From Artemisia argyi (Eukaryota; Streptophyta; Magnoliopsida; Asterales; Asteraceae), in NCBI GenBank assembly GCA_030686995.1, contig CM060694.1, forward strand, positions 92,223,844 to 92,287,843: a stretch of 64,000 bases of DNA, in the 5' to 3' direction. Position 1 is the stretch's first letter. Each line of letters opens with the position of its first letter. A model generated the notes under the pieces. The model was not told the origin of the DNA and searched no databases. It saw nothing but the letters and a program-made list of their open reading frames with translations. The translations under genes and the position numbers were made by a program. Below, piece by piece: positions 1 through 13,803 of this stretch.

Positions 1-169
1 ATGGAACCTCGGTGGAATATAGACTAGTCACCTATATTCAACCCGGGATAGTAGGACATAGGCTGACTATCTATATCCGTCTCAGAAATGAATTTTACAA
101 CACTGAGAATGGTTATAATAAAATTTTGTCTGGATTGAATTCTCTACTCAATTTTGAAATGTTTCATTT

Positions 170-188
170 GTGTGTGTGTGTGTGTGTA
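170..188. repeat. (TG)n microsatellite
   Basis: A run of about nine TG dinucleotides. Open frames across it translate to alternating Cys-Val and are artefacts. Confidence 0.9.
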
Positions 189-1454
189 TACACTCTCGTT
201 GTCGGAACATTCATATTTTTCATCACTTCGTGAACCACCGATTGGAAGCTTGTCAACTGGCCATTTCATCTCATGGATCTTCATATTTATACACAATGCA
301 CTTACATTTTCTTTTATCACAATCTCGTTTTGTCGCGTTTGTCACAGTGTTTTCCCTTCTCACCATCACTATCATTTCCTTTCCCCATCCCTATATGTAT
401 ATATAAGGAATTAGCTAACACTCTATAGATTCCGATGTCACTCATCCCTCGCTACTCCCTATATTGATAAGTGGATATTATCAATGACCTCCCTAGGAAA
501 GACTTCCCATACCTTCTATGAGGATGATCCCTTGGTACATTAAGACCATTCATAACTCAACAAAAATATCAAGATATCACAAAACCATTCGAACCATCAT
601 CACTGGCCTAATCGCCAAAAATTCCATCATCTGGAAAGTATTGGCTTGACGGAATTATAAAGATTAGTTTCGATACGAGTGCTCACTAAGCAACGCCATA
701 GACATAAATCCAACCTTTTAACCGAGACTATAAATTGAACATGTCCTCACCAATAGACTTTATTCAAACGTGTTAAACACCTATGCCTTTGTGCAGACAT
801 ACATACCTGACTATTTTATCCTCTTAATATTTTCACTTTTAAATGGATTTTTCTCCAAACTATAGTTATGCAAAACATATATCTTGTAAGAAATACTTTT
901 CCTGAGGCACTTATTTTAACAAGCAAATTCCTTTTGGTTAAATTTTTACAAAACTACTAGATGCTAAGAAATTTTAAACATCGATTTTTGGTAAATCATA
1001 TTATCCACCTTATGTTGAAAATAGTTCTATCTTGCATAACTATTAAATTTTGAAACATCAAGAAAAATTTTACTTAGAAAGCCGGTTGCTTAAGAATTTT
1101 AAATTCATTTACTCAGAGAAGGTTTATGAACAAAATACACAATCTCAAAACAAACTTTGAAAATCAAACACTATATTACCTCACTTATACATTTAGGATT
1201 TTGTGATTTGACGACATAGAGCCTGGGAAAATCTTAGTAATGGAGACCAAGCATCATAGGTGGAGAAAGACTCAATTCATGACATTCCTGCGGAGGAATC
1301 ACAACCTTATCTTGATCTATTATTTTCAACAACACCCTTGATGGACCTAACCTTGTAAGCCTTTCGAAACAAGATTCATGATATCCATTTCAATTATTCT
1401 TAATAGAGAAATTTAATTCACCTCAAACTCTTAGCGATTACATTATGTTTCCTT

Positions 1455-2200
1455 TGGAACTACACCACCTATCATCTACAGACCAATGCTGAGGAATTAG
1501 AGAACGATTCAAACATAGGGAGATATGCTCAGAGCATGAGTGATTGACTCTAGAAATGGTTGGACTAACCATTTTCCATAAATCAGATTCCTTTATAACC
1601 ATAGTTACCACACGAGCCTAGAGACTATACCATTTGAAGTACTCTATGGTCGAAGTGCCCCTATCCATTGACGAATCGAAATTGGAAAATCCTAACTCAC
1701 TAGTCTGGTAGGCATTCATGAAATAACCAGAAATTTTCTACAAGTCAAGAATCAATTACAAATTCTATAAGTTGTAAACCATTAGAACTTCAAGTTGGTA
1801 GCCAGATCATGTTGAAAGTTCTGCCTAGGAAAGGCATGATATCATTCGGAAAACTGGGAAAGTTGAAACCGATATGCACTGGACCACTTAATATTTCAGA
1901 CAGAGTAGGCCTAGTGGCCGTCAGACTTGAGCCTTGCTAGAGAACAGCCGGATTACACAACTATATTTCACATATTCAAATCTTAGGAAATGACTTTCAG
2001 ATTAGTCACTCATAATCCTATTTGGAAAGGAATCCAACCCAAGGACAAACGTAAACCTGGTAAGAGGACCAATAGAAATCATGGGCTGTTAGGTCGAACG
2101 GTTGAAGCTGAGTCGAATTCCTATCGTGGAAGTTCGCTGAAATTCTCAACTATCACCATCTTTTCACCAATACCATTCTAGAGACTTACACAAACTGAAC
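1455..2200 (+). pseudogene. Decayed integrase and chromodomain remnant of element F
   Basis: Position 1460-1530 retains the degenerate signature of the integrase core around the His-Pro-Gln-Thr-Asp-Gly and Glu-Arg-Thr segment. About 1550-1660 matches the region after the third catalytic residue, ending near a recognisable Phe-Glu-x-Leu-Tyr-Gly-Arg block. About 2075-2150 matches the start of the Tekay-type chromodomain (the Asp-Arg-Glu-Val and Ser-Arg-Ile-Pro-Ile-Val segments). An in-frame TAA lies at 1579-1581, and frameshifts are present. Element E carries the same TAA at the homologous codon (39319-39321). It cannot encode integrase. Confidence 0.65.
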
Positions 2201-2219
2201 TTCGGGACGAAGTTCCTGT

Positions 2220-2232
2220 TAGAAGGGAAGAC
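2220..2232 (+). other. Polypurine tract before the 3' LTR of F
   Basis: The purine-rich run AGAAGGGAAGAC directly precedes the LTR start TGTCAC. In LTR elements this primes plus-strand DNA synthesis. The equivalent in E is AGAGGGGAAGAC. Confidence 0.7.
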
Positions 2233-5200
2233 TGTCACAACTCGTAATTTCCGGTCATTTTCCGACCCTCGACAATTTACTATTCACAAGTTACTATTCA
2301 TCATTTACTATTCATCGATCACTATTCATCGTTTTTGAGGTCAATTTGACATTTCGAGAAACATTCAGAAATTTTACTATTCACTTGACACTATTCATTC
2401 CGGAAGAAATTTCACTATTCATGTGCATTACTCATTTCATCGTAAATTTAGTTTACGAGTATTCAAATTCGCGTAACCGTATTGGTTCGGGTGCGAATTC
2501 ATGCATTATCATTTGGGACATCTCATACAGACTAGAAATAGTCTGCGTATTATCATTGTGTCACTTGCATACTATTCCACTCGTAGGATAACTAAATTAA
2601 TACTTTTGGTATAAGTAACGATTTACGTATGTTTATTTTAAATAAACACTAATACGCGGGCTATAAACGTGACTAGCATGTCCGACACTCCCGACTATTA
2701 TCCCAATATATTTTTATACTCATTTTTATAATATAACAATTATATTATTAATTTACTCGGTATTTTCGAATCAATTACTATATTTTACGGCCGGAGCTTT
2801 TTTTACTCCGTCGGTTTGCGTTATTTCAATTCAATAATTATTCAACACCCGATTCTCATCAGGAATAATATTTTATAACTTTTACAACTTCGTCGTATTT
2901 TATTTCACCACGTTAACATTTATTTTTAGTTAACTCGGTACCCGATAACACCTAATACACAAAAGATCTAACTAATGCATACTAGGGAGACATAAGCTTT
3001 AATTAGCCACAAACTTTCCCCCATTTCTCTCCTAAAAACCGGCCACATGCTCCCTAGGACCAAGACTTCAAGATTTTTTTAGACCAAATATATCTATTTC
3101 AATCTTTCATTTTTCTTTCATTTCATATATTTCAAAACAAACTAGAAAACATTTTCTCTCTTTCTCTCTTGGGGTGTGGATCGGCTCAAACAAAATCAAC
3201 AAGAAGAAACATCAATTTTTCCAAGATCAAGTGATAATCAAGGTTATTTAGTAATTCTTGTTAGGGTTTGGAAGTTTAAACACAAGGTTTTGCAAGTTTT
3301 TCATCTCCACTAGTCCACTAATCTTCAAGTAAGTTATCAAGACCTATTTTTATAAATTATTCAAGTTGTTTCATTGATCATTCAAGTTTATTCAAGATAT
3401 ATATGCATATGTTGATTTATACCACTCTATATATACTTTTTATAACTTACAAGCCTTAGATATATTATATAGGTGAATCCTTGGTAGATTGTTGTGATGG
3501 ATGATATTTAGGAACCCATGACACCCTAAGAAGGTGTATGGTAGGGTTAGACTAGTTTTGTGGTGATTGAAAGTGGTTTGGATGAAGTTTGAAACTAGGA
3601 AAATGATTTTGGAAAATATACATATATCTACTGTTACTATTTTAAAAACATGGGAAACTCAGGAACTCAAGGCTAATTTTTGACCCAAGATTTAGAAAAT
3701 ACTTTCAAAAACGAAGCCGTGGGCGAAAGAACGGATTAAAACGAGTTAATAACGAAGGAGATATGATTTTCCGAATTTAACGACGAAAACTATTTTCTGA
3801 AAAACTGCGTGCTGTTTGACAGTTTTCGACGGGCAAATGGAGTCGTTAAACGTAACCTAGAGGAGCCGAGCTATCGAAAATATATTAGTATATACTAAAA
3901 CGAATTCGTGGATATAAAGAACGAGTAAAATGAGCTTAAAACGACCAAGTTATACACGTTTTAAAATCGTCAAAACTATATATATATATAGTCACTAATA
4001 GAAAATAATATAACTACGTACTAAATGACATATTTTCTAGATTTCTTATTCAAGGAGTTTATTTTTAACAAATGAAATACGTATGACCCAAGGAATATTC
4101 ATACGAATTAACGACGTTATTTTAAGATTTTCGATACGAGGAATATAACACTAACATTTTTATACGATATATTACGACAAGTTTTTATGACTCCATTGGG
4201 ACTTATTTTTCCTAAGTATGGAAACTATTTTACTATGACAATAACTAGTGTTTCCAAGTTACGAGTGGTATAGGCATCATGTGCATGTGCATTCATTTCA
4301 TCACGTCATGATCTAAGGTAGATCGTTATTACTCATATTAGGTTGCGGTTAGAGATCGTGCCTCATTTCAGTGTATCCATTCTTGTCATTGTAAGCTATC
4401 GCTCCAGGTGAGTCATAGCCCCACTTTTACTTGTTTAATTACTTTATAAACTCTTTGGGGGAGATACATGCTTAAATACTTGTTTTATGCTTTTATGCGA
4501 TTTGAATTACTTTTTGGAGGAGAATACGCTGCTTTAATTATTTTTGTACAATGCCAGAGTATTAAATTTCATACATTGCTTAAGTTAACTTATTACCACG
4601 TCTTGACAAGTCCCCTTTATTATCATGGACCGTTAATTTCTAGTACTAAGCGGGAGTGAGTGGATAGATCTATCGAGGGTGACGCCTCCATTCGCGTTGG
4701 GTTGCTCCAACGGGACGAATGCATTTCATGTCTTAACGAATTGAGTGTCTGGTAAACACTCTGGCGGGGCATTACAAAGTCTAGCTTCGGGGTCATGAGC
4801 TTAAGAGACAATGTAGTTTTATGACTGAAAAACTTATTACTTTACTTTATACTTGGGCTATTGTACATACGATTAAAGTTATATACTGATGGTTTTTATA
4901 AACTTTATTACTGAATTACGATGTTTTTACATCAATCTTATCACGGATTTATTACTGAATTACGATGCTTTTGCATCAACCTTATTACGGATTCTCCAAT
5001 TGACGAATTTATTATATGGCCTCATGGACTAAATTATTTATATAGCCATTTTGCTATATTTATCTTAGAATTTAAACACAAGTATTACTTTTGTTCACGT
5101 AAACGTATTACTTTTGGCAGTGGGTTGTAAACACACAGGTTACAAGTCTCTTATGGCGGGACCTGCAACTGAGTGGATTTACAATGCCTTTGCTGGACGA

Positions 5201-5552
5201 TCTTTTCTCTATAGGCCTTATTTGTTAAACAAACTCTATGAACTCACCAACCTCGTGTTGACACTTTAGCATGTATTTTCTGGTTTTAACCAATGGCACG
5301 CTACTGGAGGTTTTGGCAGGGCATGGCATGGTCATAGAAGACTCTGATTATTTATACGGGGACCGTTTTAAACTATTTTAAGGGCCTACTTCCGCACTAC
5401 TTTTAACAATGTAAATTCAACATTTTTGGTTAAACGATTTTATTTTAAATAAGTAAAGTGAAAACCATTTTTGAACTTGTGTTGTAATACCAATTGAGTT
5501 ACACCCCAGCTACACGTATGCTTCCGCTGGACCCGATTTTGGGGGTGTGACA
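2233..5552 (+). repeat. 3' LTR of element F (3.3 kb)
   Basis: It begins TGTCACAACTCG and ends GGGGGTGTGACA, the same termini as the LTRs of A and E. Landmarks shared with those LTRs are an opening block of ACTATTCA repeats (about 2278-2420), a conserved phrase near 3508-3545, a short TA run near 3980 and the conserved block 4380-4815. The base after the LTR enters the leader ORF of element B, so F appears to have inserted there. The expected 5-bp duplication would be CCCGA (5553-5557), but its partner lies outside the window. No gene is present in this 3.3 kb. Confidence 0.85.
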
Positions 5553-6755
5553 CCCGAGACACCCATGATTCTGACCATGACACCCAACCTGTATCACCTG
5601 CTATACCATCTCCTGTTCCATCTGGAGACCCCTCTGCTGATACTGAGCCCTTCGAGGAGGGTGACGTTGCTTCTACACCCATTGATTCTTTTGCTATTCA
5701 GCCTCTTTTTCGTCCTGTCTGTGGACCTATGACACAGGGACGGTACCTTTATGATCAGTACCTGACATCTCAACAGTTTCTTGCGGCTGATGATCGTCCT
5801 ACACCACCTACTAGTCACCACACCGGTTCAGATGCTGATGTCGAGTCTTCTGACTTCGATACTTTTGACACTGCTGCTTCTATTCCACCACCATCCCCGC
5901 CTGCACCAATTCGTCGGCGCAAGCGAGTGAGGATTCTTGAGCCCTATGAGCCTGAGCCTTTCGGTGAGTTGTTTCGATATCATGAGGGAGACTATACCCG
6001 CAAATGCACGGCTCGGAAACGAGTCTGTATTTTGCCTGCTTCTACTGTTACACCACCTGTACCTACACCTGTATCATCACCCATATCTGTACTACCACCT
6101 GTTTCTATACCAGATTTAACACCTGTGGCATCACCAGCACCTCCACCATCACCCGTATCACCCCCACCTGAGCCACATCCTTATATGTTGCCTACTTACA
6201 CCGCACCCCACACCTCTGAGGTTTTGCCACCCATGCCACCACCTACAGTTTTCTACTCTCAGACTACCACTGTACCGATACCATCACCTACTACATCACC
6301 TGTACCATCACTTGCTCCCACCGAGACACCCATCTCACCTGGATCGTCTTGATGAGTTGTTTAGTGTTATTGAGGATATATCCTTGGAGAGGATTGAGTG
6401 TATGCAGGAGGAGGTCACGAACCTCGTGGTACATAGGACAGCCTTAGAGATGGTATTTGAGATAATGGGGACAGAGACCGAGGAGGCGCAGGCTACCATC
6501 ACCGAGTTTGGTCATCGACTAGATATTTAGAGGCACGAGATAGATGATTTGAGAGCGGTTGCAGCCATCACACAGGAGATGCTGGAGCATCAGACACAGG
6601 AGTTAGCTGCATCTAGTTCTACCATCCACACGCTTTCAGCTACCATTGAGGAGATTCAGGCCCGTGAGAGATTCAGGGATATGGAGATGTTAGGGATGAT
6701 CAGAATCATCAGATAGCTGGAGAGGAGATCAGGAGGCGCACCTGGACCTTCATAG
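5553..6755 (+). pseudogene. Leader ORF upstream of gag, element B (broken)
   Basis: The frame is open from the F junction to a TGA at 6350-6352. It encodes an acidic then Pro/Ser/Thr-rich protein with a basic Arg-Arg-Arg-Lys-Arg patch (about 5912-5930). After a frameshift near 6340 the frame continues as a Glu/Gln-rich, probably coiled-coil, segment to 6755, interrupted by TAG at 6528-6530 and 6714-6716. The layout and the Thr-Glu-Pro-Phe-Glu-Glu segment match the intact leader ORF of element A (54034-54957). Leader ORFs of this style occur before gag in Asteraceae gypsy elements. Their function is unknown to me. A gag accessory or RNA-binding role would be a guess. Confidence 0.65.
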
Positions 6756-7142
6756 ATCTATGACATGTCATTACTTACAGAGACATCTTAACTTGCCGGC
6801 TGTGGCATTAATAATTGTTGTATCTTATTGTTTTGTAACAATGAATTCAAAATTATTAAAACTTTATGTTGGTTACGATTGTAACGTATTGATATTGATT
6901 TATCATGTTCTAGTTGTTTGATCTTTTATTATGCTCCCATATTGAGATTCATTATAATTTCCATGTGTGTTGTTATATGTCGTGATGTTTATTTATGAAT
7001 GATATGGTTATTGTATGTATTTATGGTGTGGTTGTGATATGTACTTTGTGATGATCTCGACTATTATGAGTTTGGCTACATTATTTCTCTTTGTTATTGA
7101 TGTTTGGGATTTGTACTTATGCACTTGCGATTTTATAGAGTT
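6756..7142 (+). other. Spacer between leader ORF and gag in element B
   Basis: An AT-rich 0.39-kb spacer without a credible frame. It is rich in short TTGT/GGTTGT words, and the homologous spacer in A (54958-55474) is a clear minisatellite of the same character. I see no other signal. Confidence 0.5.
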
Positions 7143-8310
7143 ATGGCCCCAAGGAAAACCGCTACTGCTACCTCGTCACCCGCTATGACCCAGGCTGCTA
7201 TAAGAAAGTTGATTGCCGACAGTGTTGCTGCAGCTTTAGAAGAGCAGGCTGCTGCAATGGCACGAACTAGTAGCAATAACCGAGCCACTGCTGAAAGCGA
7301 GTCCGCTGTGACTCGGAAGTGTACCTATAAGGACTTCATAGCTTGTAAACCATCTCACTTCAAAGGGACTGAAGTAGTAACAGAGCTTGCTCGATGGTTT
7401 GAGCGAACTGAGACTTTGTTTGTGAGGAGCGGTTGTGCCGCTGAAAGCCGAGTCTCATTTGCTACTGGAACATTGTTGGAAGACGCGTTATCTTGGTGGA
7501 ATGCAACTGCTCAGAAGATAGGTGTGGAAGAGGCCTATCAGATCACCTGGGCTGATTTTAAGGAAAAGTTGTTGAAGAAGTTCTGCCCTAGAGGCGAGAT
7601 CAAGAAGTTAGAAGATGAGTTTCACACATTGGTTGTGAAAGGAAATGATCTCAGGGCTTACGATAGGAGATTTCAGGAGCTTGCCACACTTTGCCCTTCG
7701 AAGGTTCCCTATTTGGAAAAGTTGTTGGAAAGGTACATTGAGGGATTACCTAGGAGTATTGAGGGAAACGTCACCTTGTCTAAGCCTCAATCTTTGGATG
7801 AAGCAATGTCCATTGCCCAAAGACTGCTAGACCGGGAGATTAAGCGTAACTCTGCTCAGGGAAACAACGATCACAAAAGGAAGTTTGATGATCGAAGGAC
7901 AAGCAACAACAACAACAACAGCAACAACAACAACCGTAATCCCAACCGTAACTATCAACATGACAGAAACACCCACCACAACCAACAGATCCGACGACAG
8001 GAAGCTGTCAGAGCTTATGTCGCTGCACCAGTTAAGGATACTAGGTATGCTGGACCCCTTCCATTCTGTGACAAGTGTAAGATGCATCACAATGGACCCT
8101 GCTATGCTAAGTGCGGGAAGTGTTCAAGGGTTGGACATAAGACACAAGATTGCAAGGCGACAGGAGCTAACTTGTAACCCGTGGCTGTAGTATGCCATGC
8201 TTGTGGAGAAAAAGGACACTACAGGCGTCAGTGCCCAAATAAGGATAACAATGCACGTGGGAGAGCATACGTGCTAGGAGATGGAAATGTCCAGCTAGAT
8301 CCGAACGTAG
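7143..8310 (+). pseudogene. gag: gag of element B
   Basis: I chose the ATG at 7143 over the upstream ATG at 7104, because it gives Met-Ala-Pro-Arg-Lys as in gag of A (55475). A capsid-like retrotransposon gag domain follows (Trp-Phe-Glu-Arg-Thr-Glu, then Trp-Trp-Asn, then a Phe-Cys-Pro-Arg segment), then an Asn-rich linker coded by AAC repeats (about 7900-7945). Two CCHC zinc knuckles end it: one near 8112-8155 and one at 8193-8235. A TAA at 8175-8177 lies between the knuckles in the same frame. A net 44-nt deletion near 8311, relative to A, removes the residues just before the protease motif and shifts the frame. The first portion (to 8177) is a 345-codon open frame. Confidence 0.85.
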
Positions 8311-11300
8311 TTTGATTCCGGAGCCGATCAAAGTTTCGTATCTATTTCTCTTGCACCCCTTCTTAATATTACACCCACCCAACTAGACACCACGTGTGAG
8401 ATTGAACTAGTCGATGGAAAGCTAGTGAGCACTAACACTGTACTCCGAGGTTGCACCCTACGACTACTAGACACCCCATTTGACATTGACCTTATGCCTA
8501 TTAGACTCGGTAGTTTCGACGTCGTTGTAGGAATGGATTGGTTATCCGAGAACCACGCTAAGATCATTTGTGACGAAAAGGTCGTTCACATTCCACTAAA
8601 TAATGAAACCCTGGTTGTTCGCGGGGAGCGAAGTAAGACACGTCTAAGCATCGTTTCTTGTGTCAAGGTTGTGAAGTACATCGAACGAGGATGTCAAGTC
8701 TTTTTAGCTCAAGTCACCGAGAAGAATTCGGAAGAGAAGCGACTCGAGGATGTCCCAGTAGTCAGGAACTTTCCAGAAGTTTTTCCTGAGGACTTGCCTG
8801 GCCTTCCGCCGACTCGTCAAGTGGAGTTTCAAATTAACTTGATGCCAGGAGCAGCACCCGTAGCACGAGCACCCTATAGGCTAGCACCGTCGGAAATGAA
8901 GGAGTTATCTGGACAACTGGAGGAATTTTCAGATAAGGGATTTATTCGCCCTAGTTCATCACCATGGGGAGCCCCGGTGTTGTTTGTAAAGAAGAAGGAT
9001 GGAACCTTCAGGATGTGTATCGATTATCGCGAGTTGAACAAACTTACGGTTAAGAATCGATATCCGTTGCCAAGGATTGACGATTTGTTTGATCAACTGC
9101 AAGGATCGAGTGTCTACTCGAAGATTGATTTGAGATCGGGTTATCACCAACTGAGAGTTAGGGAAGAAGACATCCCTAAGACGGCTTTCTTGACAAGATA
9201 TGGTCACTACGAATTCCAAGTAATGCCATTCGGTCTAACAAATGCACCCGCTGTATTTATGGACTTGATGAACCGAGTGTGCAAACCCTATTTGGATAAG
9301 TTTGTGATTGTATTCATCGATGATATCCTTATTTATTCACGTAGTAAGGAGGAGCACGCAGAACACTTGAAGACAATACTAACACTGCTCAGATAAGAGA
9401 AATTATACGCCAAATTTTCCAAGTGTGATTTTTGGATTGAGAAAGTACAATTTCTTGGGCATGTTATTGACAGTAAGGGTATTCATGTTGATCCCACCAA
9501 GATCGAAGCGGTTAAAAATTGGGCGTCACCGACGAGTCCTACCGAGATACGCCAATTTTTAGGTCTTGCCGGATACTATTGAAGATTTATTGAAGGTTTT
9601 TCAAGGATTGCTAAACCTTTGACTGAATTAACACAGAAGAAGAAGTTTGAATGGGGAGAGGAACAAGAATCGGCATTTCAGTTTTTGAAGCAGAAGCTTT
9701 GTGAAGCACCGATATTAGCACTACCCGAAGGAAGTGAGGAATTCGTGGTATATTGTGACGCATCAATCCAAGGTTTGGGTGCCGTATTGATGCAAAGACT
9801 TAAAGTAATCGCTTACGCTTCTACACAACTTAAACCCCACGAGGAGAACTACACTACTCATGATCTAGAATTAGGAGCGGTGGTATTCGCTCTTAAGATC
9901 TGTACACACTACCTATATGGAACCAAGTGTACGGTTTTCACCGATCACAAGATTCTTCAGCACATTTTAGATCAAAAGGAGTTGAACATGAGGCAACGTC
10001 GATGGCTAGAGTTGCTAAGTGACTATGATTGTGAGATCTGTTATCACCCGGGGAAAGCAAATGTTGTAGCAGATGCCTTGAGTCGAAAGGAACGACTTAG
10101 ACCCATCAGAGTTAGGTCATTGGGTATGACAATTAGATCACCACTGCCGTCTCAAATTCTTGAAGTTCAAGCTGAGGCCCTTAAGGAAGAGAATAGACCG
10201 CACGAGAAGATTTACGGCATGCCAGAAAGCACGAATGGAATTGTCAAGAAACCAGATGGAAGGCTATGTTTCAAGGACAGAAGTTGGATTCCATTGTATG
10301 GAGGAATACGAGACCTCATCATGCACGAGTCTCATAAGTCTAAATATTCCATTCATCCTAGTTCAGACAAGAAGTATCAAGATTTAAAGAAGTTGTATTG
10401 GTGGCCAAACATGAAAGTTGACATTGCTGAGTATGTCGGTAAGTGTTTGACCTGCTCAAGAGTAAAGGCTGAACATCAAAAACCATCCGGTCTTTTGATT
10501 CAACCAGAGCTACCAATGTGGAAATGGGAAAGGATTACAATGGACTTCATTACGAAATTACCCAAGACATCGAGTGGGTTGGACACTATTTGGGTTATTG
10601 TTGATCGTCTCACGAAGTCGGCGCACTTCTTGCCAATCAAAGAGACTGATGATATGGATGTTCTTGCACGTTTGTACCTTAAGGAGATAGTTTCCCGGCA
10701 TGGAGTGCCGATTTCTATTATCTCCGACCGAGACAGCCGTTTCACGTCTAACTTTTGGCGATCTTTACAGAAAGCCTTGGGAACTAAGTTAGATATGAGT
10801 ACAGCTTACCATCCACAAACCGATGGTCAAAGTGAAAGGACTATAAAAACCCTAGAGGACATTCTTAGGGCATGTGTGATTGATTTTGGAAAAGGCTGGG
10901 ATAAACACCTACCGTTAGCATAATTTTCATATAACAACAGTTATCACGCTAGCATTAAGGCTGCACCATTTGAAGCAGTTTATGGAAGAAAGTGTAGGTC
11001 ACCAGTTTGTTGGGCTGAGATTGGAGATGTACAACTCTCAGGTCCCGAGTTGATTCTTGAAACCATTACAAGCCGCCAAGGATCGGAAAAAGAGTTATGC
11101 CGATGTGCGAAGGAAACCGATAGAGTTTCAAGTTGGAGACAAGGTCATGCTTAAGGTTTCACCTTGGAAAGGAATGATTAGGTTTGGAAAACGTGGAAAC
11201 CTAAACCCAAGATACGTTGGACCCTTTGAGATCATTGAAAGGATCGGTCCCGTGGCATACAAACTTGAACTACCTGAGGAACTCAGTAGAGTACACAACA

Positions 11301-11601
11301 CCTTCCACGTGTCAAATTTGAAAAAGTGTTTATCGGATGAAACACTTGTGATCCCGTTGAAAGAGATCAGAATCGATGATAAGTTGAACTTTATTGGGGA
11401 ACCCGTCGAGATTATGGATAGGGAGGTCAAACGACTCAAGCATAGTCGCATTCCCATTGTTAAGGTCAGATGGAACTCTACGAGAGGACCCGAGTTCACA
11501 TGGGAGCGCGAGGATCAAATGCGTGCCAAATACCCACAACTATTTGATAAGTCAAACCCGAGCACCGATTCAACTTTGGATTCCGGGACGAATCCAATCT
11601 A
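8311..11601 (+). pseudogene. pol: pol of element B: PR-RT-RNaseH-IN-chromodomain, multiply disrupted
   Basis: Directly after the 44-nt deletion a new frame starts at the protease Asp-Ser-Gly motif (about 8312). Reverse transcriptase follows, with the Phe-Ile-Asp-Asp active site near 9316. RNase H has Tyr-Cys-Asp (about 9750) and an intact Phe-Thr-Asp-His (about 9940). Integrase has the His/Cys zinc module (about 10320-10460) and the three acidic residues of its core. A GPF module and chromodomain close it (about 11220-11550). Visible lesions are TAA 9394-9396, TGA 9580-9582, TAA 10921-10923 and a net 29-nt deletion near 11060 that changes frame. The final open segment is 11057-11602. The copy cannot make a full polyprotein. 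Confidence 0.9.
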
Positions 11602-11613
11602 ACAGGTGGGTAC
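11602..11613 (+). other. Polypurine tract of element B
   Basis: A short purine-rich stretch (ACAGGTGGGTAC) between the pol stop and the LTR start TGTAAT, in the position expected for the plus-strand primer. Confidence 0.5.
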
Positions 11614-11882
11614 TGTAATACATCGTAAAATCCCAGGTCATTTATTAATGCTAATCATCGACACTATTCTAAACTAAGCCATTTTTGCGGGCAATTTTGA
11701 AATTTTTATATGAGACACTATTTGTTTGAACACCCGATTGTTTTTTTAACACCGTTGGTTTAACACCCAAATATGTTTTGTCACCCGATATCACCCGATT
11801 GTCACTGTTGGATGTCACCCAATGAGGATTAACACCGGTAACTCCCACTTGCGACCCGACACCCCATTTGAACACCGAGAAA

Positions 11883-11888
<6 letters not shown>

Positions 11889-11924
<36 letters not shown>

Positions 11925-11973
11925 GACATTATGTATATATTAACTATTACAATTATTATTATTATATATATGA

Positions 11974-12045
<72 letters not shown>
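11889..12045. repeat. Two (TA)n microsatellites in the B LTR
   Basis: Pure TA runs at about 11889-11919 and 11977-12045, separated by a TTA-rich spacer. The long frames across them (Ile-Tyr repeats) are artefacts. Length is likely to be uncertain in any assembly. Confidence 0.9.
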
Positions 12046-12052
<7 letters not shown>

Positions 12053-12695
12053 GCGACACCGTTTATATATTTTTGGTTTTCACAAACCGACACCGACACC
12101 GAGATTAATTTCACAATTTTACGGAACACCGACACCCCATCATATTTTGGGCCGATCACAAGCTCACACTAATTCTTTCTTTTTCACTTGGGCCAAATCA
12201 CCCCCACAAGCCCACACAAGTTTTCTTTGTTTCGTTTTGGGCCTAGATCACACAGCCCACTCGGCTTGTATTTTCTTTCTTTTGCGAGACATGCTACACG
12301 AAACCAAACCGCCACCTTTGTTTCTTTACTTGGTTTCCCACAACTCAACACCACCATCCCATCTCACTTTGACTTTGTATCTTGAGACAAGAAGCCACCT
12401 TGAAGCCGTCCGACCTTCGGTCCATCGCAGTACACACCAAGAGCTTCATTACCCTATGGTTCGAGTGTCCCATGGTTCCCCAACAAGTATACCACATGTG
12501 GTCTAAACCTTAATTGTTTAATCACCCTACTAAACCTAGCTACACTTAAACTAATCCAAAGTCAACCCTCTTTGCTTCCTTCTACCCCAACTTGATGTGA
12601 CAAGAGCAAGGCCAAAGAGACATGTTTGTCTATACTCGAATGACAACTAAGGGTGGTGTCTCACTAGATCAAACACACAACTACCTTGCCTCTCC

Positions 12696-12703
12696 TATAT
12701 AAA
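12696..12703 (+). promoter_or_regulatory. Candidate TATA box in the B LTR
   Basis: TATATAAA lies within a CT-rich context about 1.08 kb into the LTR. A plausible core promoter for the element transcript; the start site was not determined. Confidence 0.5.
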
Positions 12704-13702
12704 CCCATATTAAATGCACATTTGTCTCACACTTGCAAAATTCACAAGATTCAAACACTCTCTATTCCTTTGGTTACTATCGAAGAACACAAGGAGCACA
12801 CAAGCGAAGTGTTGGGTTGAAACGAGTTGGATAACTCTAGTGGATAAAGGATTGCTTGACGGGGAAGGGTGTACCACGTTACTTGTTCGTTTGTCTCGTA
12901 CACACGGTTTCATCACCACCAAATTTTGGTGTTGTAAGTGTTATTCATCCCTTTTCATTTCGTATGTTAATTTCATGCACATCACGTATGCTCATCACAC
13001 GACGCACACATTATATTGAGTTTAACACTTTCATTGCACTCATAACGACTTCTTTCACATGCCTCGACACCCCTAGGAAAGACCTCACCATTTCATTTCT
13101 ATACGTACGACCCCCATACATTTCTCGACCATCTACACCCTCGACTCACCCTTAATTAAACCCACGTGACATGCAAGCCATACACGGTTTTACACCACGA
13201 AAACTAGACTAAAACCAAACCTAGTCGAACACTACTTTTCAAACAAACAAAACACTCTTTGGGCTTTAAACGGGCTAACGAGCCCATTAAAATTTCAAAA
13301 GGGAAACTCGGTTTAACATTTTAGGAGATAACGAGAAATACAAAAATGAGTTTTAAAGAGTTTTGTAATTTATAATTACTACTTTCAAGGTACCAAGGAA
13401 TTTATATTAAACAAGGACTATTTTTGCAAAAGGTCCCACGTTAAGGGACTGAAATTGTCAAAACTACAAACCTGCGAACTGAAATTAACTAAACTGAATC
13501 CTTGTAGAAATCGAGGGATGAATTTGTCATTTGGCCAAAGTTAAGGGAATAAAGTGTAAAAAGTACAAAAGGACCAAATTATAAACTATTTTTAACCAAA
13601 AGGGTAAAAAGTGTAATTTTGTAAAAGTTAAGGGTTAAATTGTGAACAAGGTATTCTATAATTAATTATTTTTTTATATAAACATATGTATTTTGGTAAA
13701 TA

Positions 13703-13803
<101 letters not shown>

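Larger units (their letters stand above)
1..2232 (+). mobile_element. Element F, internal remainder of a decayed Tekay-like gypsy element
   Basis: This is the 3' part of the internal region of a Ty3/gypsy element that starts left of the window. From about position 480 onward it aligns by eye with the internal region of element E (about 37780-40395), including the stretch around 485-620 and the block near 820-960. No open frame longer than about 80 codons is credible. The first 480 bases contain a TG microsatellite and nothing I can assign. Its 3' LTR follows at 2233. Because the same decayed sequence recurs in E, the family probably moved in this degenerate state, using proteins from an intact relative. 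Confidence 0.75.

Noticed and set aside
7827..8090. Antisense frame rich in Val opposite gag of B
   Set aside because: It mirrors the AAC repeat that codes the Asn-rich linker.
11868..12506. 212-codon frame across the TA microsatellite in the B LTR
   Set aside because: The start is Ile-Tyr repeat translation of (TA)n; the rest is LTR sequence without any recognisable domain or homologous frame in related LTRs.
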